The notes under the pieces: model-generated
Database searches by the model: none
Seen by the model: only the letters and a program-made list of their open reading frames with translations
What the model was told of the DNA's origin: nothing
Part shown: positions 16,982 to 24,712 of the stretch, piece after piece
Layout of the letters: every line of letters begins with the position of its first letter
How positions within the stretch are numbered: position 1 is the stretch's first letter
Translations under genes and position numbers: made by a program
Assembly: GCA_028291945.1 (NCBI GenBank)
Contig: JAQGNH010000141.1
Location: 22,331 to 86,330 of the forward strand
Direction of reading: 5' to 3'
Source: Betaproteobacteria bacterium
GTDB lineage: Bacteria > Pseudomonadota > Gammaproteobacteria > Burkholderiales > SG8-41
Length of the DNA: 64,000 bases

Positions 16982-18715
16982 ATGAATGCACCGGAACCCC
17001 GGTACGAAGTCGTGTGGCCTCTCGGTAAATCACATTGGGACAAGCGGGCTCTGAGTCCCGGCATCGGCGATCTCAACGGCAAGACGATCGGCGAAGTGTG
17101 GGACCGCGTGTTCCGCGGTGAAGAGATATTCCCTGCGATACGCGAGGCATTGAAAAAACGCTTTCCGCGCGTGTGCTTCGTCGAATACGACACGTTCGGG
17201 GACACGCACGGGGTGCATCAGAAACAGGTGTTGGCCGACATGCCGGCGCTCTTGCGCAGGCATGAAGTCGATGCCGTGATCTCAGGCGTCGGCGCCTGAG
17301 GCGCCTGCACGCCCGCCGTGTTGCGGGCGAGTGCAGCGATCGAGCGCGCGGGATTCCCGACGGTGTCGCTGGTTTCGACGGGCTTTCTGAAACAGGCCGA
17401 GGTCGTCGCGCGCGGACTCGGGATCGACGACTTGAAAATCGCACATTATCCCGGCACGCCGATGGTCGACAGCCGCGAAGAATTACGCACCAAAGTCGAG
17501 CGCGACCTGCTGCCGCAGATCATCGAAGGGCTCACGAGCGGCCGCACAGCCGAGCGCAAGCGCGACGCTGCGCGTGAGCCCACGCCGCGCGACATCGTTT
17601 TCAGTGGCACGCTGGAGGAGGTCAACGACAAGTTCTACGCGGAGATGTGGACGGACGGCATGCCGGTGTTCCCGCCCACCGTCGCGCACGTCGAGCGCTT
17701 CCTGCGCTACACCGACCGCGCCCCTGAGGAAGTGATTGGCGTGTGCCCGCCTGATAATCGTGAAGCGACCGTCTGGAACATCGCTCTCACCGGTGTGATG
17801 GCGGGGTGCCGTCCGGAGTACATGCCGCTGCTCGTTGCGGTGGTCGAAGCGATCACGGATCCCGAGTTCAGGGTGCAGGATGCGGGCTCCACGCCCGGTT
17901 GGGAGCCGCTGATCACGGTGAGTGGACCGATTGCGAGCGAGCTCGATTTCAACAGCGGTGCGAGCGTGATGCGCGTCGGACGCCGAGCGAACAGCACCGT
18001 CGGGCGCTTTCTGAGGTTAATCCTGCGGAACATGGCGGGCTTTCGTTTCGCGCCAGGCGCCGGGGACAAAGGCAGCATCGCGCAGAATTTCTTCGTCGCC
18101 CTCGCCGAGAACGAAGCGGCGTGTACGGAGATCGGCTGGGCCCCCTACTCCGTCGATCGCGGTTTCGACGCAGGCGCCAACGTGGTGACGGTCCAGAGCG
18201 TCGTCAGCGTGAGCCCGCCGATCTACACCGGAAGCGACGATCCCGCGGAGCACGCGCGTGTGCTCGCCGAAGTCATCGGGCAAAGCTGTGGATACTGGTC
18301 GCCCGTCGCCATGGCGTATGCGAAAAACAATCCGCTGATCGTGATGGGGCCTAGCATCGCCAAAGTATTCGCGGATCATGGCTGGAGCAAAGATCGGATC
18401 CGGCAATATCTCCATGAAAACGTCTGGATCGCGGCCGACGATGCCGAGCGCTACGCCTATTACATCGGATTAACCGGTTTCAAGCTCAAAGACCAGGTCG
18501 GCAAAGGTTTGCTGCCAGCCGAGTACTGCGCATCCGAAGACCCCAAGCGCCGCGTGCGCGTGTTCATGAGACCGGAATGGATCGGTATCGTCGTTGCGGG
18601 CGATAGCGGCCGCAACCAGTCAAAAGCGTACTGCAGCAATCACACGCAAGGCCCGCCTGTGAGTCGTGAAGTGAAGCTGCCTCGCAACTGGAACGAGCTG
18701 CGGACACGGCACTGA
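16982..18715 (+). CDS. UGSC-family selenoprotein fused to a partner domain; in-frame TGA read as Sec106
   Basis: The frame is open from the ATG at 16982 (AAGGAGA upstream) to 18715 except for one TGA at 17297-17299. Reading that codon as selenocysteine gives 577 aa. Residues about 30-200 match the UGSC pattern: a hydrophobic strand AVISGVGA, then Sec-G-A-C, then TPAVLRASAAIERAGFP. Residues about 210-577 are a second domain with EMWTDGMPVFPPT, VMAGCRPEYMPLLVAVVEA and a Cys/Trp-containing C-terminal part. The same domain is a separate gene at 21570. A SECIS-like hairpin follows the TGA. UGSC-containing selenoproteins are known from marine metagenome surveys, without assigned function. Redox chemistry at Sec/Cys is likely. 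Confidence 0.88.
17297..17336 (+). promoter_or_regulatory. Sec codon TGA with bacterial SECIS-like hairpin
   Basis: After the TGA (17297-17299), CTGCAC (17305-17310) pairs with GTGCAG (17331-17336) and GCCCGC (17311-17316) pairs with GCGGGC (17323-17328). The apical loop is CGTGTT (17317-17322) and a two-base GA bulge sits on the 3' side. The loop begins 17 nt after the TGA and has G as its second base, both within the known bacterial SECIS pattern. It should recruit SelB with Sec-tRNA. Confidence 0.82.
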
Positions 18716-18735
18716 AGGAACGAGAGGAGAACGCA

Positions 18736-19716
18736 TTGAGGACCGCTTTAAACATCTGCAGCTTCGTTGCGCTTGCGGCAGCCTGCGCCGACACGACTGT
18801 CGCTCACGCGCAGTCGTATCCGCAAAAGCCTGTGCGCTTCGTCGTGCCGTTCGCCGCTGGAGGCGCCGGCGATATCTTCGCACGCACGATCGCTCAGAAG
18901 CTCAGCGAATCTTTCGGATATCAGGTGATCGTCGACAACCGTCCGGGCGCTAACGGCATTATCGGAATGGAAATGGTCGCCAAATCGCCGCCCGACGGCT
19001 ACACCATCGTGATGGGCAATTCTGCGCCTATGGTTCTCAACCCGAGCCTCTACGCCAAGCTGCCATACGATCCGATCAAGGATTACGCGCCGGTCACGCA
19101 AGGTACGCTCTATCAGTACATCCTGATCGTGCACCCATCGATCCCGGCGCGCTCCGTCGCGGAGCTCGTGAAGCTCGCCAAATCGCAGCCGGGCAAGCTT
19201 CAGTACGGCTCGTCCGGTCCGGGCGGCGCCAACCATCTAGCAGGTGAGATGTTCAAGCGGGTCGCAGGCGTGAACATCGTGCACGTGCCATTCAAGGGGA
19301 GCGCGCCGGCGCTTGCCGACGTTCTCGGCGGACAGATCTCGATGATGTTCGACACCATCGTGACGACTATGCCGCAACTGCAGGCCGCCAAGGTGCGCGC
19401 GCTAGCCGTGACCGGAACCAAACGCGCGCCGCAAACGCCCGACGTGCAGACGCTGCGCGAGCTTGGATACGCCGGTTACGAAGTGACTTCGTGGCAGGCG
19501 ATACTCGCGCCTGCGAATACGCCGCGGGTGATCGTCGACCGGCTGTATCAGGAGACCGTCAAGGCGCTGAAGATGCCCGACGTCATCGAGCGCCTTGCCA
19601 CGAAAGGCGGCAACGAGCTCGTAGGGAACACACCCGACGAGTTCGCGAAAGTCATCCGCAGCGAGCTCGCGCTGTACGCAAGAGTCATCAAAGAAGCGAA
19701 CATAAGACTGGATTGA
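18736..19716 (+). CDS. Bug/TctC-family substrate-binding protein, TTG start
   Basis: The protein has 326 aa. The TTG at 18736 is preceded by GAGAGGAGA at good spacing and no better start is near. The signal peptide ends near VAHAQS, followed by YPQKPVRFVVPFAAGGAGD, VDNRPGANGIIG and VPFKGSAPA. It is 20 bp behind the UGSC fusion gene and is most likely in its transcript, so the selenoprotein may act on the compound bound by this protein. The rare start codon may lower its yield. Confidence 0.9.
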   Translation: MRTALNICSFVALAAACADTTVAHAQSYPQKPVRFVVPFAAGGAGDIFARTIAQKLSESFGYQVIVDNRPGANGIIGMEMVAKSPPDGYTIVMGNSAPMVLNPSLYAKLPYDPIKDYAPVTQGTLYQYILIVHPSIPARSVAELVKLAKSQPGKLQYGSSGPGGANHLAGEMFKRVAGVNIVHVPFKGSAPALADVLGGQISMMFDTIVTTMPQLQAAKVRALAVTGTKRAPQTPDVQTLRELGYAGYEVTSWQAILAPANTPRVIVDRLYQETVKALKMPDVIERLATKGGNELVGNTPDEFAKVIRSELALYARVIKEANIRLD

Positions 19717-19724
19717 GGCACAGG

Positions 19725-19787
19725 TTGAAAATATTATTCGTTCCCGGCGACGGCATCGGCCCTGAAATAACAGTCTCGAGTGCCTAA
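19725..19787 (+). pseudogene. Remnant of an isopropylmalate-dehydrogenase-like N-terminus
   Basis: A TTG followed by codons for KILFVPGDGIGPEIT matches the first strand and GDGIGPE loop of the isopropylmalate/isocitrate dehydrogenase family; the intact gene at 44112 begins VKILVLPGDGIGPEIT. The similarity stops after about 16 residues and a TAA ends the frame after 20. It looks like a scar left by deletion of the rest of such a gene between two Bug genes. Confidence 0.65.
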
Positions 19788-19824
19788 CAAGAATCCAATC
19801 AAAAAGAAATCAGCCGGAGGAGAA

Positions 19825-20802
19825 ATGACGAGAGCTATGTATTACGTTTGCACGCTGCTCGCGAGCGCAGCTTGTTTGTATGGTGCAGAGGCAAGTGCCC
19901 AGCAGTGGCCTAACCGCGCCGTGAGAATCATCGTGCCGTTCCCGCCCGGTCAGGCGGCGGACATCATCACGCGCATTGTCGCCGAACGCCTGACGCCGGC
20001 GCTCGGCCAGCAGGTCATCGTCGATAACCGGCCCGGGGCAGGCGCAGCCGTGGGCACCGAAATCGGCGCGAAGTCAGCCCCGGATGGTTACACCTTCGTC
20101 GCCGGCGGCAGCGCAGCGCTTGCAATCAATCCCCACCTCTACAAGAAGCTCGGCTACGACACGCCGCGCGACTTCGCGCCCGTGACGCAGCTCGTGGACA
20201 TTGCGATGGTGTTCGTCGTGAATCCCAGCCTCGCGGCGCAGAACCTGAAGGACCTCATCCAGCTCGCTAAACAGCGGCCCGGCGAACTGAACTACGGCTC
20301 ATCGGGCAGCGGAAGCACTTCCCACCTCGTCACGGCCGCCTTGGCTGCACGGGCTGGCATCACCCTCATCCATGTGCCCTATAAAGGCGCAGTGCAAAGC
20401 CTCACCGATCTGATCACGGGGCAGGTGATGCTGGTCGCGGACACACCGCCGACGGTGGTGCCGCACATACAGTCGAAAAAAATCCGGCCGATTGCGACGT
20501 CGATGTCCAAGCGCATTCCGCAGTTGCCTGACGTGCCTACGGTCGACGAACAAGGCGTCCGCGGTTACAACCTCAATACGTGGACGAGCATCGTTGCACC
20601 GAAGGCAACCCCGGAAGCCATACTCGACCGCATGAATGCCGAAATCGTCAAAATCATCGCTCAACCGGAAGTGCAGAAGCGCCTGATCGAAATGGGGTTC
20701 ATCCCGGTTGGTAACTCGCGCGAACAGTTCGGGACCTTTCTCGCGGCCGAATATTCGAACTGGGCAAAGATCGTCCAGGCCTCGGGCGCCAAAGTCGATT
20801 AA
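19825..20802 (+). CDS. Bug/TctC-family substrate-binding protein
   Basis: The protein has 325 aa from the ATG at 19825, which follows CCGGAGGAGA. An upstream start at 19780 would add a Lys-rich leader and is less likely. The signal peptide ends near EASA; the family motifs are WPNRAVRIIVPFPPGQAAD (Gln replaces the usual Gly in the ligand loop), VDNRPGAGAAVG and VPYKGAVQS. It lies between the two selenoprotein loci, directly downstream of the dehydrogenase remnant. Confidence 0.9.
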   Translation: MTRAMYYVCTLLASAACLYGAEASAQQWPNRAVRIIVPFPPGQAADIITRIVAERLTPALGQQVIVDNRPGAGAAVGTEIGAKSAPDGYTFVAGGSAALAINPHLYKKLGYDTPRDFAPVTQLVDIAMVFVVNPSLAAQNLKDLIQLAKQRPGELNYGSSGSGSTSHLVTAALAARAGITLIHVPYKGAVQSLTDLITGQVMLVADTPPTVVPHIQSKKIRPIATSMSKRIPQLPDVPTVDEQGVRGYNLNTWTSIVAPKATPEAILDRMNAEIVKIIAQPEVQKRLIEMGFIPVGNSREQFGTFLAAEYSNWAKIVQASGAKVD

Positions 20803-20865
20803 ACAAAAAGTCCGCCAGAGAGTGAGCTTTCACCCTGGGACAAGCTGCCTTGTTTACGCGTCCAA

Positions 20866-20970
20866 CCGTTCACCCTCCGACTCGCTCAGGGCGAACGGAG
20901 GCCGTCGAGGCATCAGGCGAACGTGATCAACAGAAACCCGTCCGTGGTGAGCCTGTCGAACCATGAACGG
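20866..20970. repeat. Two copies of a dispersed imperfect-palindrome repeat
   Basis: Positions 20866-20898 and 20938-20970 both begin CCGT and end GAACGG, and carry the internal pattern of the common CCGTTCGCCCTGAGC... / GTCGAAGGGCGAACGG intergenic repeat of proteobacteria. The first copy has GCTCAGGGCGAACGG; the second has GTGAGCCTGTCGAACC. They fill most of the 234-bp gap between the Bug gene and the second selenoprotein gene. They may act as transcript ends or simply be dispersed repeats. Confidence 0.65.
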
Positions 20971-21036
20971 TCGGAAAACATTTTGTTACCCACTCTGATG
21001 CAGATGTAATTTGTCCATAAACTCTATGAGGTTGCC

Positions 21037-21573
21037 ATGACCGAATCGATGCTCGTTTACGATCCCACTGCGCCGAGTCAAAACGAACCCCAACAACTGC
21101 GCCGATCGCTCGAGGGACTTCGCGGTGCCGTTGTCGGTTTCATCGACAATGCAAAACCTAACTTCCAGTACCTCGTCGATGACGTCGCCGAGCTGTTGAC
21201 ACAGAAGTATGGCGTTACGAGCATCATCAAACGCCGCAAGCGCGGAGCGGCGATGCCTGCTGCCGAAGATGTCATAGACGAGCTCTCCCGGGAATGCGAT
21301 CTCGTCATCACCGGCTCGGGTGATTGAGGGTCGTGCACGTCGTGGAGTGTCCACGACAGTGTGCAGATCGCGAAACGCCGCAAAGCGAGCCTGACGATCT
21401 GTTCGACCGCGTTCGAGACTCTCGGCCGGACTCAGGCCAAAGCGCTGGGACATCCCGAGCTGCCGCTCGCGATCATCGCGCATCCGTTCGGCATCCGGAC
21501 GCGGAATGAAGTGAGGGCGATGGCAGAGCGGTGTGTTGAGGATATCGTTCGACTCGCGACGAAGAAGACATGA
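21037..21573 (+). CDS. UGSC-family selenoprotein, stand-alone; in-frame TGA read as Sec97
   Basis: The ATG at 21037 opens a frame interrupted only by TGA at 21325-21327. With Sec at codon 97 the product has 178 aa. The segment CDLVITGSGD is followed by Sec-G-S-C, the exact UGSC motif. The part after it (TICSTAFETLGRTQAKALG) aligns in pattern with the same region of the fusion protein at 16982. A SECIS-like hairpin follows the TGA. The final TGA overlaps the ATG of the next gene (ATGA), so this domain and its partner are translated as a coupled pair. No signal peptide is seen, so it is probably cytosolic. Confidence 0.9.
21325..21365 (+). promoter_or_regulatory. Sec codon TGA with bacterial SECIS-like hairpin
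   Basis: TGCAC (21334-21338) pairs with GTGCA (21361-21365) and GTCGTGG (21339-21345) pairs with CCACGAC (21351-21357). The apical loop is AGTGT (21346-21350), with a three-base AGT bulge on the 3' side. The loop starts 18 nt after the TGA and has G as its second base. Geometry and the GTGT core of the loop match the hairpin of the fusion gene. Confidence 0.85.
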
Positions 21574-22625
21574 GCACTCGCCTTTCGCCGAACCACGCGC
21601 GGCTCGTTGAAGCCCCCGCGGACCTGGATGAGTTCCATCGCTACGTCGCCGAACGCAAGTGGGGTGATGGACTGCCGGTGATTCCGCCCACGCAGGACAG
21701 AGTCGAGCGCATGCTGCGCCATACGACGCGCGAGCCTGATGATCTCGTCGCCGTGATCGCGCCCGGCTTCGGCGCCGCCACGCCGCGGCGCATTGCGATC
21801 AATGCCGTGATGGCGGGATGCGCGCCCGAGCTCATGCCCGTTCTCATTGCCGCCGTCGAAGCAGTTGCAGCGCCTGAATTCAACCTGCAAGGCATACAGG
21901 CGACCACCAATCCGGTCGCGACCTGGATCATCGTCAATGGCCCCATCGTTGAGCGGCTCGGCTTGAACGCTGCGTTCAATTGCCTCGGGCAGGGCAATTC
22001 GGGCAACGCGAGTCTCGGGCGCGCGCTGCGGCTCGTGCTGCAGAACGTAGGAAGTGCGCGGCCCGGCGAGATGGATCGCGCGACCCAGGGCCAGCCGGGC
22101 AAGTACACGTTCTGCTGCGCGGAGAACGAGAACGAGAGCCCGTGGGATCCGCTCCACGTCGAGCGCGGCATCGCGCGGGAACGCGGCGCCATCACGGTCG
22201 TCGGTGCTGCCGGAACGCTGAACATGAACACGCATGCGAAGGATTCCGACGATCTGCTGCGCGTGATTGCGGACACGCTCGAGCATCCGACGAGCAATGA
22301 CTACTGGATCGGCGGCGAGCCCTGGATCGTGCTCTCGCCGGAGCACGCGCATATTCTCGCGCGCGACGGCCTGTCCAAGAGCGAAGTCAAGAAAAGACTA
22401 TGGGAGCGTTCCAAGATGCGCGCCGGGCGCATGGCGGCGAAAGACCTTGCGCGCACCCAGACCGGCCGAACTGCCGAGCTTGGACCGATCGACGAGAACA
22501 CGCTGCTGCCGGTTTCACCCACGCCCGATCTGATCGGCCTCGTCATCGCCGGTGCGCCGGGTACCCATTCGGTTTACGTGCCGAGCTTCGGAGACACGCG
22601 CTCGGTTACACGGGAGGTCGCCTAG
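21570..22625 (+). CDS. UGSC-partner protein, homologous to the C-terminal domain of the fusion selenoprotein
   Basis: The protein has 351 aa and no family name that I recognise. It shares with residues about 210-577 of the fusion at 16982 the patterns GDGLPVIPPT, VMAGCAPELMPVLIAAVEA and a C-terminal LIGLVIAGAPG-like strand. Its start overlaps the UGSC gene stop by 4 bp, so a 1:1 complex of the two is likely. Conserved Cys in AGC and the CCAEN segment could bind metal or take part in redox exchange with Sec. There is no signal peptide or membrane segment. The function is unknown; the fusion elsewhere in this window is the main clue. Confidence 0.88.
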   Translation: MSTRLSPNHARLVEAPADLDEFHRYVAERKWGDGLPVIPPTQDRVERMLRHTTREPDDLVAVIAPGFGAATPRRIAINAVMAGCAPELMPVLIAAVEAVAAPEFNLQGIQATTNPVATWIIVNGPIVERLGLNAAFNCLGQGNSGNASLGRALRLVLQNVGSARPGEMDRATQGQPGKYTFCCAENENESPWDPLHVERGIARERGAITVVGAAGTLNMNTHAKDSDDLLRVIADTLEHPTSNDYWIGGEPWIVLSPEHAHILARDGLSKSEVKKRLWERSKMRAGRMAAKDLARTQTGRTAELGPIDENTLLPVSPTPDLIGLVIAGAPGTHSVYVPSFGDTRSVTREVA

Positions 22626-22635
22626 GTAGGTAGGG

Positions 22636-22676
22636 AGTGACTAAGTGACGCGAGTGACGAAGTGACGAAGTGATGC
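22636..22676. repeat. Octad repeat tract, left arm
   Basis: The tract is built from about five 8-9-base units of the form AGTGACGA (AGTGACTA, AGTGACGCG, AGTGACGA, AGTGACGA, AGTGATGC). An inverted tract with the same unit lies at 23556-23623, on the other side of the SDR gene. Confidence 0.6.
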
Positions 22677-22710
22677 AGTAGTAGCCGAGGCGGCCGATTT
22701 GTTCGACCGC

Positions 22711-23502
22711 TTAGATCAGCCCTCGAGCGATGCCGCCGTCGACGAGTATCGACTGGCAGTTCACATAGCTCGCCTTATGCGATGCGAGAAAAACGACCAT
22801 CGCGGCGATCTCTTCGGGCTCGCCGAAGCGGCCCATCGGGATTTCTTCGCTGAACTCGTGGATGATTTGTTCCGTGGCAACGCCACGGTCTTTCGCTAGC
22901 TGTTCTGCGCGCGTCGTCCACAGCGAGGTGAGCGTGCGGCCGGGAGACACCGAATTGACGCGGATCTTGTACTTCTGAAACTCGGCACCGAGTGTCTTCA
23001 CGAGCGCGATGAGACCGGCTTTGTGCACGTTGGAAACGACCTGATTCGGATAAGGCATGCGCGCACCGGCGGCACCCAGAATCACGATGCGCCCTGCCGC
23101 CGATTTCTGCAGCAGCGGCAGCGTTGCGCGGATGATGCGCACTGTGCCGAGCACGTTGAATTCATAATTCTCGAGCCACTCCTGATCGTCGAGCTCTTCG
23201 AACAACGCCCGCCTGCTGCCGCCGACGGCAGTCACAAGGATATGCAGGCTTGGAACAGTCTTCGAGAGCCACTGCTGTAGCGCATCCACTTCAGCAACGA
23301 CAGTCACGTCGGCTGCGAACCACTTGACGGCGCGACCCGTGGCGGACTCGAGTTTACGCGCGGCGGCTTCGAGCTTGGACGGATTGCGCGAACAGATCAG
23401 AACATCGGCGCCCTCCTCCAACAACCCTTTCGCCGATTCGTAACCGATTCCTTCACTCGCGCCCACCACCAGCGCGGTTTCACGTTGAATGCCGAGATCC
23501 AT
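22711..23502 (-). CDS. SDR family oxidoreductase without the canonical YxxxK tyrosine
   Basis: The protein has 263 aa with the NAD(P) motif VVGASEGIGYESAKG and a C-terminal SYVNCQSILVDGG as in FabG-like SDRs. At the active site, VVSNVHKAGLIALVKT has the Lys but a Ser four residues before it, so the usual Tyr is absent. SNxxKAG-type SDRs form a recognised atypical group. It is a single-gene unit, convergent with the UGSC operon and flanked by inverted octad repeats. The substrate is unknown. Confidence 0.87.
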   Translation of the reverse strand: MDLGIQRETALVVGASEGIGYESAKGLLEEGADVLICSRNPSKLEAAARKLESATGRAVKWFAADVTVVAEVDALQQWLSKTVPSLHILVTAVGGSRRALFEELDDQEWLENYEFNVLGTVRIIRATLPLLQKSAAGRIVILGAAGARMPYPNQVVSNVHKAGLIALVKTLGAEFQKYKIRVNSVSPGRTLTSLWTTRAEQLAKDRGVATEQIIHEFSEEIPMGRFGEPEEIAAMVVFLASHKASYVNCQSILVDGGIARGLI

Positions 23503-23555
23503 CGTTTCTCAATCCACGTTCATGATTCAGGTTTCGTCCCGACGTCACGCCACAT

Positions 23556-23623
23556 TCTTCGTCACTTCATCACTTCCTCAGCTCGTCACCTCGTCACCAC
23601 GTCACCACGTCACTTCGTCACCC
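23556..23623. repeat. Octad repeat tract, right arm
   Basis: Read on the minus strand this is about eight 8-base units of the form GGTGACGA/AGTGACGT. It is inverted relative to 22636-22676 and abuts the stop of the Bug gene at 23625. Confidence 0.6.
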
Positions 23624-23624
23624 A

Positions 23625-24587
23625 TCATTCCACCTTCGCCCCCGTCATCTGAATGAGCTTGCCATACTTGTCGTAGTCTATCTTCAGCTGGCGGTTCATC
23701 TCGTCGGGCGTGGTAGGCCATGGATCGAGCGCCTGGCTCACCAGCTTCTCCTGTATATCGCGCTGCGCAAGCGCTTTGTTGATCTCGCCGTTGAGGCGAT
23801 CAACGATAGGCTTTGGCGTAGCCGCGGGTGCGAACACGGCGATCCAGGGCGACATCTCGTAACCAGGCACGCCAGACTGCGCGATCGTCGGCACGCCGGG
23901 CAAGCTCTGCGAAGGCTTGGCCGAGGAGACGCCCAGCGCTTTGAGCTTGCCACCACGAATCTGATTGACCACCGTTGAAATCGTCGCCAGCGAAGCTTGA
24001 GCTTCACCGGCCATGAGCGCGGTCACCTGGGGTGCACCGCCCTTGTACGGAACATGCACGAGATTGATCCTTGTCATCGACGCAAAAAGCGCCATGGACA
24101 GATGTGGTGCACTGCCGTTCCCGGACGACGAATACAGAATCTGTCCCGGTGTTTCCTTGGCGAGGAAAATGAATTCCCTCACCGACTTCACCGGGAGCGA
24201 AGGGTGCACCGTGAGCGCTCCGGGTTGTCCCGACAGCAGTCCAACGCCTGTGAAATCCTTGAGCGTGTCATACGGCAGCTTCTTGTAGAGATGCGCGTTA
24301 CCGACATGCGTCGTGGAATGAACCATGAGCGTGTACCCGTCGGGTGGCGCCTTCGCGACGACATCAGAGCCGATCGAACCGGCTGCGCCCGGGCGATTGT
24401 CGATGATGAACTGATGGCCCATCGCCTCGGCAAGCTTCTGCGTGACGATACGGCCGACGACGTCGTTCGAACCGCCGGGCGGCCACGGGATCACGACGCG
24501 CACGGGTTTGGAAGGATAACTTTGAGCGGCGGACCACAGCGGAACGCATGCAGCTGCGATAAATGCAAGGCGTGCGAATGCGTTCAT
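23625..24587 (-). CDS. Bug/TctC-family substrate-binding protein
   Basis: The protein has 320 aa. The ATG at 24587 is chosen because GGAGGAAA lies just before it; a second ATG at 24599 overlaps that ribosome site. The signal peptide ends near WSAAQS, followed by YPSKPVRVVIPWPPGGSND, IDNRPGAAGSIG and VPYKGGAPQ. It is a close paralogue of the next gene upstream (24713), sharing the VVIPWPPGGSND segment, and the two probably arose by tandem duplication. Confidence 0.92.
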   Translation of the reverse strand: MNAFARLAFIAAACVPLWSAAQSYPSKPVRVVIPWPPGGSNDVVGRIVTQKLAEAMGHQFIIDNRPGAAGSIGSDVVAKAPPDGYTLMVHSTTHVGNAHLYKKLPYDTLKDFTGVGLLSGQPGALTVHPSLPVKSVREFIFLAKETPGQILYSSSGNGSAPHLSMALFASMTRINLVHVPYKGGAPQVTALMAGEAQASLATISTVVNQIRGGKLKALGVSSAKPSQSLPGVPTIAQSGVPGYEMSPWIAVFAPAATPKPIVDRLNGEINKALAQRDIQEKLVSQALDPWPTTPDEMNRQLKIDYDKYGKLIQMTGAKVE

Positions 24588-24712
24588 CGTTTCCTCCATT
24601 TTGGGTTTTGTGATGCAGGCGGGCGTGACGGGATATTATCGATCACGCTGCCGGGCGCTTCAATGCATTAGGCACGCTCCAGCCGCCGGGCACCGACGGA
24701 TGAATAGCGTGG

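Noticed and set aside
16982..18715. Two separate genes or a nonsense-mutated pseudogene
   Set aside because: The frame continues perfectly across the TGA, the codon falls at the U of a known motif, a SECIS-like hairpin follows, and an independent paralogue at 21037 has the TGA at the same place.
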